A DNA stretch of 64,000 nt from Clavelina lepadiformis (lineage: Eukaryota; Chordata; Ascidiacea; Aplousobranchia; Clavelinidae). This document shows, in pieces, positions 36,742 to 49,063 of this stretch. Below the pieces are notes generated by a model, which worked only from the letters and a program-made list of their open reading frames with translations, did no database searches and had not been told where the DNA came from. How positions within the stretch are numbered: the first letter of the stretch is position 1; each line of letters starts with the position of its first letter. The stretch covers positions 20,398,001 to 20,462,000 of the forward strand of contig NC_135240.1 of the NCBI RefSeq assembly GCF_947623445.1, given 5' to 3'. Position numbers and translations under genes: made by a program.

Positions 36742-39700
36742 TCATACCATGTGGGGTGAAGTCATCCAGACGTCATCAACTATAAACTTAACTTCAACTA
36801 CATCACTTTCAACGGCGTCAAGAAGAAATTCAACGTCAGTTTCCCAAAAGTAATCCGTTCTATAAACAATAACAACGCCCAAATAAAACGCAAATCAAAC
36901 AAACATAAAACGTCCATTAATGGCCATGTTTTTATAGAAGTTTAATTCCTTCTTACCCGTTTGTTTGTTTGGTTAGTTGTATTTTATCGCTCCATCCAAG
37001 CCACGAACCTGTAACAAATACCGATTGTGCATCGCCCAACCAAACGATCCTTCGCTTGATAGTGTCTACAATTTGTAAACATTTTTCAAATGTGCTCCTA
37101 CTCGCATATTTACAATAAAAATACACAGTTATGCCTTACCACCACTCAAGTGTGTGTCATTCACGTTCGCAGTCGAAGTGTGTGATATGCTGGGGGTGGC
37201 CGCCTAAACAACATTTCAGATCAAAGCAAATATATACTAAAAACGAACGACTTTTTATCAGCGTGCGACTGTAAGCTTAAACAGGATGTTTTACACATCC
37301 ACCACAAATAAACTAGATTTAGCTTATAATAAGCGTGGAATGCTTTTTAAGAGAATTTGACTTCGTATGTGCGTCGTTACACTACACGCAGAAGACAGAT
37401 TTATCGCTAACATCATGAAATTGCGCAACACGACACGTAAACCACCTGAAAAGGGATAGAAGACAGACGAGTTTAAATCATTCAATCAAAGCTAATACCT
37501 GGACTGGGCACGTGACACATTGCGCGTTTCCAAAAATGACTCTTAATGCGGTTTGGTGAGAGAAATATAAACGGCTAAAGGTGAAAACATTTCCAACAAT
37601 ACAACTATATATCTTATAATTGAGGGACGCTTTCTTTATATACACAAAAAACATCACTTTAAGAAACGACCAAAACCTGATAGGATTGGAGATTTGAGAA
37701 TACAAACACGACAACATTTCGCGACGTGTCGTCATTAAATCTTGTGTTTTCTGTCGCAAAAGTTTCGCCCTGGGTAAGCTTCCCTGGTCTAACCACAATC
37801 TGAGATTAATTATATTAATCTAGGCCAAAAATGGATTTCTCCATATAACCACAATTACATGTGGTGCAAGTGGTGAACGATGCCTTTGGGCCAATCTTCA
37901 TAGTTTACATCCCGACACTTTATCATCCTTCATCCTTAAAAATTTTGATTGTTATTTTCAAAGAAGCTTGGGCAGCCATGATTCACTAAACTGGATTGGT
38001 TAGACCGGTAATGACTCGTGTGGGTTGTTAAAAGTTCGTCAAATTTTCTTTATTTAAATCTCGAGGCTAAATACGTGCATTTCAAATGGATCTGCCTAAA
38101 AGAAGACAAAATGGCTCTACAGGCTATATACTATATAGCATATATGCGATTATACTGAAGTTCTTACGGTCAGACGGACATCAGAAAGTAGAAACAAAAT
38201 CTTAAAGTTTGCGTTACCCATAAATAAGTGAACTATTAGGTCACATTTTACACTTGTTGATGACGAAGTATGTGAACTATTGTACAAAGTGTCTACACGT
38301 GCAATATGGTGAAGCAGGGAAACGATTGAGGCCTGAAGTCACTGATGCCGAGTTGTCAGCGATTAATGACACCAATGTAATACACGACACCTATACTTTA
38401 CTCGAGCCATTTTGTCGAATTAACTCTAATGCGCCTGTCTATTACATCTTTGGTATTCAACAAATTCTAAAAACTTTATAATGTGGCAATTCGGAAGCGT
38501 GGTTTAAATTATAGGCACTTGACAAAAGACGTTTGAAGTGTTAGATCTTGTCAATTAATGGCAGCCGCATTTCGCCATGCTCGTCACAGTCCCTCCTAAA
38601 ACTAGTGTGGTTGGAAGTTCAAAACGAAAATAACCGCAAATTTGGCTAATCACAGGCGATACATAAAACTGAAGTGGGCTGTCATGTACGTATAGCAATG
38701 CTATAATATTAATGCTGTGGTATAATCTGGTCGAAAAACGTTGTTGTAAGCAAGACATATTGTTTAACATTTATCGTGTAATAACAATTTTATAGCTTTG
38801 AATGTGAAATTGTTATATAACATCTTTTACATAATTTCCATTGAAATACAAGAAATCATCATTTCCGTAAGAAATATGCAGTAACTGAGAGTTTGGTAGT
38901 GGAACCTACCTGTGGACCCCCCCTTGATTCATTGCTATGTAGACTGAACTGGGAATGTGTTTTGTTCATCGACGGAGAATGTCCTTGAACATCGTCTTCG
39001 AAGTCTTCGTTTGCCAGTGAATCGTCTATTATTTCAAAGTATGCAAATATCGCTTTTACACAACGAGTAAATGAAACCAGACTAATAATGTAATTTCAAA
39101 GCTATTTGGAACAAATAAAAACATGCTCAATTTTGCACGGTGCTTCGGGTAGCTGCAAGAATTTTAGATTTATCAAAGAATTTGAGTGCTTGGCGAGTCC
39201 CTGACAAACCGTCACGTAACGATTTGGGTGCCAAAAACAACCAGAACAAAACCAGGGGGTGAACTGATCAAAGATAAAAGACTGAGGTGACAGGGACGTC
39301 ATGCAAGAAACAGATAAAAACAATTCTCCTTTCTTAAACGATTTGCCATAACAATATCACACAAAATGATCGTCCGTTTACAAAAACAAAAAAATAGGAT
39401 TAATATTCACGGGATGCCAGTAAATTACGGAAACGACCAAAAATAACCACAAGAGTGGACGTAAAATATGTTTTTACAAGATTTATTATATTTATACAGT
39501 TATCTCTTGCAACAACATTCGCGCCTGTAATTTCCTTTGCGTAACCGTGAAATTACAAAAATGTTACTTTGGAGGTAAAGTACACTTTGAGATCGAAGTA
39601 CAATCTTAACGGATGGAACGAATTGACTTAGGGGAAGAAAATATAAATTACCAAAGTCACGACCACTGATAGTAATACGATAGAGTCATCCTGTTTCAAG

Positions 39701-42364
39701 AATCTGATAAAGACATACGTTCGCTCTGGGTTACCTAATAGGCGTCGCCAACTGGCTCTACGCATTACAAAAAATGCTGTCAGTCAGAGAACGAAATGGG
39801 ACCGCATTCAGTCGTTTTGTTTACACCACACACAACAGCACAGGCAAAAAAGGTGCATGATTGCTGGGTAAGGGTAAGTATCATGTCGTAGTGTTCTCTT
39901 TTTAAAAATCGAACGCAATAATGTAAACTAGGCGGCGGTATGCTTGCCATTTTCAAACAAATCAAGTGACAAGTTGTAATGTCTCAAGAATAACCACGTT
40001 TAAATGGGTCAGAACGTTTGCTAGGTATGAAGGATTTGTACAGCCCCAAGCAAAGAGCTATTTTAAGCAGGCTGTGAGCAAAAAAACCCACCGGTATGGT
40101 TCAGTACGTAAAATGCAAGGCTGGTTATAGCTATACGTGTGTATCACATATGGTACGCGCTAATAAACTCACCGTGACGTTGTTCTTCCGTATTCTGGGC
40201 ACGCATGTCATCCTTTCTATTGTCAGTGTTCTACGTGATACAATAACATGCAAGCATTATGTAATATTGTAAATTTTATGTATATACTCTCCACATTGAA
40301 GTTTGCTTATATAGTAGTAAGTGTACCGGTCGCTATTGAAGCCTTAAGGAAATATTGCCCTTATTCATGCACAATAAGACGTTGATACTGCATTTAAAAC
40401 AAGCTTGGTAAATATTTTTCTACGCGCGCTATTTAAGTTGCGGCATACCTGATTTCAGAAAAAATCACCCACCCTTGTGCTATAGGCTGCATAAAGCAAA
40501 ATAAATGTCACAGATTACGAAAGTTTCAAAATAAGCCAGCCGACAATAAAATTTTTTCATAAAGAATTGTACCTAAATACATTATTATTTTTAGATTTCT
40601 TTTAGATAAAATATACAAGAATACTGGGCACCTGTCCGATGATTTTAGACAACCACAATCTGATATAATTGAGATGAACGATCGTTTACAGGGTAATTTC
40701 GCTATTTGTATAACGTGCTTATGGTGGTCTGCCATTTTCTTATCACATCATCACCTTTTTTATAGGCTCGACACCTTTTAATTTCTCATAAATTTTAAGC
40801 TATGGAGACGCGATATCCTGTTTGTGCAGAAACATAACATTTTTATTCCCAAAACTCAATTAGCCTGTATTTAACTGGTAAATAGGTAAAATATCAGCCC
40901 ATACATGCCTCCCCCACGCAATGACTTATTTCGCATTTTAATTATCTACACTTTTTAATTTCAACCAAGAAAATTGGAAAGAAAAGCAGGTAACGATCAC
41001 CCGGTACAGTTTTGCATGATGTTAAACTACAACAAGAGTTTGGCCTACGAGATGCATAATGGGCACTCACCTTGGCGTAAGTTGAACAATTAATACCTAG
41101 AGGGTTGTAATCATCGGATGAGCTAACATGCTTTCGTACTGTCGGCACATGTTCCTAAAAAGACTTGATTAAATCTTGTATACGAAAACACCAGCAACAT
41201 TAAACCGTATACAGGTACTTTTCTATATATTATATAAAACAATAAAATAGAATCACAGGCGATACCGGACGCAAGAAGCAAAACAAGTTAAGTCATTTAT
41301 ACCTACACATGCATGTCTAACATCATCTATATCTATCTTGTATAGCAACTTACGGTGAAAAGTGAAGGTAAGGCACCTGAAATAAAATTGTAGGGTTGCC
41401 CATAGAAATAGGAGTTCTTTGGGATGGGACAGTTGACGTAAAATTTGTTGAACGTTACACTGACAATGTTTTTTTTTTTATAATACAGCTTACTGAGATA
41501 TAATAAAATATTGAAGATATGTTTAATATGTTTTCTATCTTTTTTGTTCACATGTAGAAAAACCATAACCTGTTAGTGTTTCGTGACGAAAACTGCGTAA
41601 CCTAATTCTAACGTCAGAAATTAAGAATACTGTATTCTTCAGTTTATTAATCTAAATCACTATATCGGCATTCATTGTTTGTATAATTAAGCCATTAGTT
41701 ATTAAAAGTTTTTATAACTTAAAAAACAAGATCCCGGTTTCACTGGAGCCGCTGCGATAAAGTAGGAAATCCCACGGGATGGTATAGTCATAACCAGCGA
41801 TGTGATGAAATGCAAGTGAGACCAAAGCATCCCATGAACAACTTGGTCCATGCGGAACTTCTAGCCAAAGTAATTCAAACAAAGCAAGAATTCTATTCAC
41901 TATGATTATACGGTACCTATGCAAGGTATTCAACTATTTCAGTGTTATCCTTCTCCGAGTGGAATCCTTGAAAGTATCATAAATTTTGGAACTATAGTGA
42001 AATTTTTCTTGCGATATATAATTTGTTTCTTACGTTATAAGCTATTGTACTGGGTTAATTTCCAAACAGGTAGTTGCGTTAATCCTTTGTTTTGGGTACG
42101 TATTTGATAAGCTAAAAGAGTCGTTACCGTGAGTTGTGCTCACCTCCGTACGTTAAACTTTAATAAGTAACAGCAAAAACCTACCAGAATCAGTAGTTAA
42201 CATACGACACAACTGTCCTGTGTGATTACCTGGTCGTTTTCTGGTGCACAAGGTGATGTAGCAGCATCACCATGCGGCGATGATTCGACAGCGATTCGTG
42301 CTTTGGGAGCAAAACCAAAAAGTGTCATAACTGAGACAGCAAGCCTTGAGAGTAAACCACCCAT
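36742..42364 (-). CDS. Unrecognised 183-aa acidic protein, six exons (gene D)
   Basis: No known family recognised. Exons in transcript order: 42364-42230, 41154-41071, 40230-40173, 39025-38910, 37539-37499, 36859-36742. All introns are GT-AG and all phases agree, totalling 552 nt including the stop. The N-terminus has a hydrophobic stretch (LLSRLAVSVMTLFGFA, residues 4-19) that could be a signal or membrane anchor. The middle is polar and low in complexity, with an acidic patch (DSLANEDFEDD). The C-terminus is again acidic and hydrophobic, with FWETDVEFLLDAV and a final TSPHMV. The introns (about 0.6-1.4 kb) are longer than those of the SLC6 gene. The 41-nt exon rests on a modest acceptor (37541-37540) and is the weakest part; without it the last two exons do not join in frame. 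Function unknown. Confidence 0.55.
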
Positions 42365-43257
42365 TTCGCGTAAGCCTCCTCAACTCGAAAGCACTGTGAC
42401 TTAAGTTTAAGGACTATTAAGCCATACAAGTTGCAAACAAGGAAGCATATCAACTAAAACGATCCTAGCTAACACTTACCTTAAGTTAACATAACAAAAT
42501 CAAGTAAAAATAAGCTTAGAACATTACAGATAGTTGTTTACAAAAGTAAAACAATTTTATTTAGCTGCAATATGTACAGACATCGTTAAAATATCCTAAG
42601 AATCTTGGTTAACTGTTGAACAATCACCATTATTTCATCACAATCATTCCTGTCAATTACAGATTACTTTTTACTACTTAGACTAAGGTATTCAAAATAA
42701 TAAAGTTTTAAATTTTTTAACATTGTGTTGCTTTAAATTGACCGACTGCCTTTACTTCAGTTGTTTATTGTAAAAGAATTACATTTGGTTTCTTTCATTT
42801 TGCCTCACAGTAACTTCTTAACAACATGTGGTCATCTGCTCAGGATAACTTTGTTTTCATTAAAACCTTTCCATGAGTAGGAATTAAAACTGGCTGTAAT
42901 CTTGTTATAATGGTGGCCAGCAAACAAAAACGTATGGTTTCAGGCAAAAAGCGCGGTCGAAGCAAGTGTACAACGTCACCTAGTTTTAAGGTGAAGGTAC
43001 TTTGTGTTATTTGATGTCTAATCGTTCCCGAAAAATAAAACAAAAATAGTGTAAAAAAGATACTTGCATCTTTGCCATAGAATAAATATACACAATTCAA
43101 GGCAGTAATCAATCTTTTTCTGGTATACATCTCAAGTCGAGTTGAGTTCCAGATGCTATTAGCTAAGTGATTTAACTTTAATCAGGTAAATATACTATGA
43201 TTGCCACCAGGCGTAATAATCATTACATAACTTATAACTGGTGAAAACAAATGGCAC

Positions 43258-43490
43258 AACTGGTGAAAACAACTATATTTTGGGCCGACATTTCATTAAC
43301 CTATTCGGGTTAACTTCATCAAGGCAATGGGAATAAAATTTGAATTTTGCGAAAATATTTAGAATAACGATTTCTAGGTTGCAATACAATAGGTTATAAA
43401 TCAAATTTTATTCCCATTGCCGTGGTGTAGTTAACTCAAATGAGTTCATGAAACGTCGGCAGAAAATGAATTTATGTTTTTCACCAATTG
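43258..43490. mobile_element. Foldback (inverted-repeat) element, MITE-like
   Basis: Two arms of about 85-90 bases face each other: CAACTGGTGAAAACAACTAT at 43258 pairs with the stretch ending GTTTTTCACCAATTG at 43490, and GCAATGGGAATAAAATTTGA (about 43324) pairs with TCAAATTTTATTCCCATTGC (43401-43420). The centre of about 55 bases is unpaired. A partial copy of the outer end (AACTGGTGAAAACAA) sits just outside at 43236. No coding capacity and no clear target duplication. Confidence 0.75.
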
Positions 43491-44329
43491 AGCCTTATAT
43501 TTGATGTTTAATCAGGTAAGTTATTATGTCCAGGTCCTAAAACAATGTCCATAATTGTTTAAGTATTTTCTACACGCACTAATTGATATGATGGGGGCTA
43601 TGCCCTGTTTAACCAGTAAATAAAATTAAAAACACAGAATATGACACAAGCTTTCGAAAATGAGATTGCTATGATATAAGATATGAGATGAGATTACTTG
43701 AACTTTTTCCAAAGATGCCACTTGCTAGATTATAACCGCTTGGAAGCAACACACGCAACGGTAATGTTAAAAGCTATCTACAATTATACACATAGGGCCT
43801 ATCCAAGCAAGTACAAACTAGTAGGCCTACAAAGTATTTAGTGACGTAACATTAAAACACAGTGTGAAAAGCACATTTGTAACTGTTAACTGTTTACTTC
43901 TGCAAAATACAAAAAGATAGTAAATGGATGAGAAATTTATGTGGATTGCAGTATTCTAAACACCAAAAAATGATATTTATAAAGTACGTCTGCGTTAATG
44001 CCGTTTTTAATGCAATAGAAGACGTGAATAGTACGTTGTTTCTGCCTGTTCCTTGATTCTGCGGTCAAGGCAGTTGTTGGGAATTAACTTTCGTAATAAC
44101 TAATAGTGTACCCGTACCGTGATGCGAATGGAAGTCTTTGATGTTATGACCCCGTGAATTGAAATGTTTGACCACGGAAAATGAAATGAAATGTTCGACA
44201 CCAAAAATTTAAAGCTAACCCCTGGAGTAATACCATATACAGTTTTCTGCTTTTTTATGTGATTTAATTAATATGAAATACATGTACAGGCTTTTTGTTA
44301 GAGTATATTATCTTTAGTCGGCTGAATAG

Positions 44330-44522
44330 GCAACGCTGGCCCCGTAAAAAATGCGGCTGGTGTTCCGTGTTCAATACTCAGTGGCGCTATACCGTTGCAA
44401 TACCCTTGGGCAAGGCGCTAACGACACTTGCTTTTATTCATTGGACCTGTTCGAAAGTTCCAAATTCGGGCAAAGACTTTCCTCAGTTCAAGGATAAAGA
44501 TTATTATGCCATACCGTAGAAA
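44330..44522 (+). mobile_element. SINE-like element, copy 1
   Basis: Its 3' part (AAAGACTTTCCTCAGTTCAA, then GGATAAAGATTAT, from about 44472) recurs with few changes at 63280-63323. Its middle has CCTTGGGCAAGGCGCTAACG, a motif type seen in SINE cores and tails of many animals. The 74-codon open frame across it is not a gene. Exact ends are uncertain. Confidence 0.6.
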
Positions 44523-44775
44523 ACAAGCAAAGAAGAATGGGAACGAATTTCATGGATGATATTGTAATGCGATCCACGGTTTGATTTATCTGGAATGGCA
44601 ATTCAATCTTCAATATCTCAGAATAAATTACATCATTTTGGATCCGAGTTCCTGTTACTGTAACGAAATCAGTGATCTGATTCGTGATCCGACCAGTTTG
44701 TAAGATTTCAATGTCTCCGAATGAAGATATGATTATTCATGCGTGGCAACTTTGGGCAAAACTCAGCATGGCAAT

Positions 44776-44782
44776 CCTTTTT
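44776..44782 (+). promoter_or_regulatory. Possible 5'TOP tract of the ribosomal protein gene
   Basis: CCTTTTT lies 77 bases before the RPSA start codon with no ATG in between. Ribosomal-protein mRNAs usually begin at such a pyrimidine tract, which makes translation sensitive to mTOR. The start site itself is not shown by the sequence. Confidence 0.35.
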
Positions 44783-44858
44783 GCTTCGATCTTTGCCGTG
44801 AGGGATACGTCGGAATTCAGCATTCGTAACTGTAAAAAATTGTACTGAAACCGTCACA

Positions 44859-47800
44859 ATGTCTTCAGGTGGGCGCATTTGGGCATTTTTCATGTAGCCT
44901 TTTACTTACTTTGTCTGAATAGTTTGCTCAGTAGGCCTATTATGGCTTATTTAAAGTACACACTAAAAGGCTGAAATTGAAAACAGTGTTTCCCAACTAT
45001 AGGCCTATTTTCTTAGTTTCAGGCTTTTAGTGATATCCTTATTTTCATTTGCAATACAGTTACCGGTATTGCTTTCCAGTTAGCATATTATTGGGCCATG
45101 TTCCTAGCCTACCAGATCCTCATACCACGTCAACATTTTCAACACTTGTACAAATGCCAAAAAGTTAGTCAATCACATACCGATACTGACATACATTAAC
45201 TTTTATTCGTTTTGTGAATTTAATGCAGTACCGGTAGCCTAAGCGTTCAGAGTGGCTTCTTATGGTTTTCTTTAGACCTTTAGTTTCGCGCTATCAGTCC
45301 GAGCATTGAGAAACTAACAGGTCATAAATTCTCTACTACTTAACTCCTTTCCACTCAGGCCTTATTGTGTGAGACCAAAACTTCAAGAAACCGTTTCTTA
45401 TTAGCCAGCATCTTTTTCGCTGGCTATTGTTTACTGAATTTAAAATATAACTTCTGTATTTGCAATTTTTATACTTAAAGAATCAGCAGCCGATGAATTA
45501 GCCTATTTCATGTGTGACTTATTTCTCGGTAGAAAAAATGCCTGACTGGAAGGTATGGCAGTTGTCAAAAAATTTTACATGCAAAAGTATAAAGTTTAAT
45601 GTTCACTGAAACCTCAAATGTTTTAATTATATGAACGTAGTCCGCATGAATGTGTAAAAGTTTGACATGCACATTTAGTTTTGCTTGTGCATGTACTACT
45701 ACACTTTTTACTATGGGAAAAATACAAATTAAATTATCAGTGGGTAAATGCTGTCTGTTACTGATATCGGAAGATTCCAATAAAAGAAATGATAGTTGTG
45801 CTTGTCATTGAATTTTGGAAATATCAACTTGAAATAAAAAAGTATCTTCCCAAAATCAAATTTTATCTAAAACTGTAAACAGACCCAAATCTCTAAATGC
45901 TTTAATAGGTTATGGGATTTAACAACATCCACTTTAAACTACTGTATTTGTTGCCTCATTGTGAAGGTGATATGAATATTTGACATGCTTGTGACAAACA
46001 TTGCAGTCTGACACTGTAATGTCGTTGGACAAGGAATTAATGTATTCTGCTATTGTACAACTGCTTGGGTCAGTAGTTCTTGTAAATTGTGCCAAGTTCA
46101 CAAAAAAAACAAACAAATAAAATTGCAATAAAAATATATGCAGACAACCTTGGGAACTGGGCTTGGTCAGTAAGAAACCGTTAGCAATCCGCATGTAAAT
46201 TGTGAAAGATTTTTTTGGGCATCTCTCATATTTCACATAGTGCATAAAAATGGAAGCTGGCTCGTGTAACTTTTGCGGTGAAGGCTATGTATTGTACACC
46301 TAGTCTATGGGCAGTTTTCCAAAGAACTGGGTTACACGTAACCTATACTTCAGTTATTTTTTGTTTAAAGGCATTGATGCCCTTACCCTTAAAGAGGAAG
46401 ATGTGGTTAAGATGTTGGCAGCAACTACACACATTGGTGGACAAAATTGTGATTACCAAATGGAGCAGTACATATACAAGCAGCGGCAAGACGGAGTGTT
46501 TATTATTAATCTCAAAAAGGTAAAGCTCATTAGGTTATACTTTTTTCAATTTTTAAACGTTATTACCATATTATTGTTGCTTAAAAAGTGGATAAAGAAG
46601 TTATTGAATGAGTTTTTCTTGCTCAATATTGTTTAATTATTCTATAGACCTGGGAAAAGATTATGCTTGCTGCTCGTGCTATTGTAGCAATTGAAAATCC
46701 ACAAGACATCTGTGTTATTTCTAGTCGTGCATATGGCCAAAGAGCTATTTTGAAATTTGCAGATGCAACTGGTGCCACTCCATTTGCTGGCAGGTTTACT
46801 CCTGGTGCTTTCACTAACCAAATTCAAGTGAGGCAATGTTTTTGGTAAATTTAGTTGAACAACACAAAAACTGAAAGGATATCAAAACTACCACATCATC
46901 AACTGTCTGGTAAAAATCAGCGATACAGTGTTCTGTTAAAACCGTTTTAGGCTGCTTTTCGTGAGCCAAGACTTTTGATTGTAACTGATCCACGAGCAGA
47001 TCATCAGCCTATACGTGAGTCGTCCTACGTCAACATCCCTTTGATTGCATTGTGCAACACTGACTCTCCAATTCGGTATGTTGACGTTTGCATTCCATGC
47101 AACAACAAAAGCAAGCACTCTGTAGGTTTAATGTGGTGGTTCCTGGCCCGGGAGGTGGGTGTTTTTATAAATTATATTAAGGTTTGTCAATTTTCAAGGC
47201 TAGCCAGATACTCACTGTAAATTGTTGCTTGCAAAAAATATTTTATGTTTTTGTCCAGTATATTAATATATTTAAACCGTCCCACGGAAAGAGCAGGAGC
47301 AGCTAGTTTATTTGCGTTTACAAAGTACTGCAATATCGACATGTTTTCTAAGTATAAAAATCTAGTCTTAGGATAATTTTTTTATACAAGATTAATTTTC
47401 TTGGGCTTGAATTGCTCTAGGTATTGCGTCTGCGAGGAACCATTCCTCGTACCCAACCCTGGGATGTGATGTGCGATTTGTACTTCTACAGAGACCCAGA
47501 AGAAATTGAAAAGGATGAACAGGTCCAGAGAAAATTTTACCTGCAAATAGATAGCTTGTGTAGGATATCACAGACATAACTTTGCGTTTTAGGTGCAAGC
47601 TGAGAAGGAGCAACAAAGAGAACAGGAAGTGGAAACTGCTCAACCAGAATGGGGCAATGAACCGGTAACAAGTGTTGTTATGTTTTCTCTACAGTATAAA
47701 ATTTTTAAATACTTTCCAAACTTACACCGGCCGCAAAATAATCCTCATAATTATGCTCAAAGCGTCACTTCCAATTTGTACTGTAATAGATGACAGATGT

Positions 47801-48328
47801 ATTATTGTAGTCATTTAATGATCAGATACTCGTTGGTTAACAAGAAAACAAGATTTCTATTTTGCTTAAAGCACATAAACGAAATGGTAATATTGCTGAT
47901 AAGTGATGATGTAAAACAACAGCAACGTTCAGTTATGATAACTAGGGTTGTCTAATGTTTATTTGGATTGGAATATTTTTAACTGCAATGAAACAGTTTT
48001 TGTCTCCAACCACAAAGCTCTGGCTACTTTCTTCTCACAAGTACAGATATTCTTCTATCCATTCCTTAAAGTCAGAAGTAAATGAATTGGTCTGATTTGC
48101 TCCGACTTTTTTCAGGTACAGCAGGACTGGGCTGAAAGTGCGTTGCAAACTGCAGCTGTTGATGTTGCTGCCAGTGGACAACCTGCGGTTGGACATATTG
48201 CTCCTGTTGATGACTGGGCTGCAGCCCCTGCACCACCACCACCAGCAAAAGGTGATGCCAGCGGTGATTGGGCCGCATCTACTGGAAATGAAGACTGGGG
48301 CGCAACTGCTGGTGCCACCAATTGGTAA
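44859..48328 (+). CDS. RPSA: Small ribosomal subunit protein SA (uS2, laminin receptor), complete
   Basis: Component of the 40S subunit needed for late 18S rRNA processing; orthologues also occur at the cell surface. Exons: 44859-44868, 46371-46519, 46648-46827, 46951-47154, 47421-47522, 47593-47664, 48116-48328; total 930 nt (309 aa; human has 295). The first exon gives only ATG-TCT-TCA-G, which joins in frame to [12 protein letters not shown]. The family signatures are present: [73 protein letters not shown], and [15 protein letters not shown]. The acidic C-terminal region carries repeated Asp/Glu-Trp motifs (PEWG, QDWAES, DDWAAA, GDWAAS, EDWGAT) as in animal orthologues. The donor after the fifth exon (GTCCAG) is weak but gives the conserved frame. 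It is convergent with CaMKII. Confidence 0.97.
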
Positions 48329-48348
48329 ACGACGACTTAACTGGTCAC

Positions 48349-48354
48349 AATAAA
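48349..48354 (+). terminator. Polyadenylation signal of RPSA
   Basis: AATAAA lies 20 bases after the RPSA stop codon, consistent with the very short 3' UTR typical of ribosomal-protein genes. Confidence 0.7.
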
Positions 48355-48466
48355 TGACGAATGACAAATCTTTGTGTGATAAATGTCTGATAAAAACAAA
48401 CAACCGTTAATGATTGCTAGTTTTGACCTTGATATTTTTCCATAAAGTATTCCATAGTGACGTGAA

Positions 48467-49055
48467 TAGGGTTAGTTCGGATATCAATAATTTTTACTAT
48501 CCGGATAACGGATATATCCGTATATTTGGAATTTATGTAACCGGTTAACCGGATAATAACTGCTAAGTGAGACAATCGATTTCACGAGGTTTGCATGAAA
48601 AATGGATTGTAAAATCATTACACAGTTTTATTGTAGATCTACGTACACGCGCAGTACGAGCGAATACGAGAAAAATCATGAGAATGCAGTCTTCTATTAA
48701 AACTGTAGTCAAAGCTTTTCAACTGACACTTCACAGACTTTACCTTGCCATGAGAATGCAGTCTTCTATTAAAAGAATCATTCATTATTCTTTCTTTGTG
48801 ACGTGATAGTAAATTTCACTCGTGCATTTTACGAGTACCGTAGTTGAAAGTATAAGACAATAGAAGTGTGAACAAAGGTTTAATTGCGCTCAGCGGGAAT
48901 CAGCCTCTACGTAACAAAGAATGTTCAAACTTACTAAAAAGTGTAAAACGCATTAGCAACGATACTCTTTTAGCCGGTTAACCGGCAGAATTATATCCGG
49001 ATATCAGATAGGAAAAAAAACTGCGGTTAACCGTTATCCGGATAATTCAACCCTA
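48467..49055. mobile_element. Non-autonomous hAT-like DNA transposon, 589 bp
   Basis: It begins TAGGGTTAG and ends CAACCCTA, so the outer 7 bases are inverted repeats. It is flanked by a perfect 8-bp target duplication GACGTGAA (48459-48466 and 49056-49063), the size made by hAT transposases. Subterminal palindromes CCGGTTAACCGG occur at 48541-48552 and 48974-48985, with several GGATAT/ATCCGG motifs near both ends. There is no transposase frame; the longest open frame (79 codons) is not protein-like. It lies about 110 bp past the RPSA polyadenylation signal. Confidence 0.85.
48677..48775. repeat. Internal direct repeat within the hAT-like element
   Basis: CATGAGAATGCAGTCTTCTA followed by TTAAAA occurs at about 48677 and again at about 48750, 73 bases apart, essentially unchanged. 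Confidence 0.8.
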
Positions 49056-49063
49056 GACGTGAA

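Noticed and set aside
41712..41933. Minus-strand frame with a protein-like stretch (SWDALVSLAFHHIAGY) between the first two exons of gene D
   Set aside because: No donor or acceptor in the needed phase, and the flanking exons already join in frame without it.
44295..44519. Plus-strand open frame of 74 codons upstream of RPSA
   Set aside because: It lies in a SINE-like repeat whose tail recurs at 63.3 kb.
47890..47970. Possible box C/D snoRNA in the last RPSA intron (GTGATGATG as box C)
   Set aside because: No matching D box (CTGA) or terminal stem at a suitable distance.
48035..48403. Long minus-strand open frames, one of 122 codons
   Set aside because: They are antisense shadows of the last RPSA exon, whose Ala/Pro/Trp-rich coding strand keeps other frames open.
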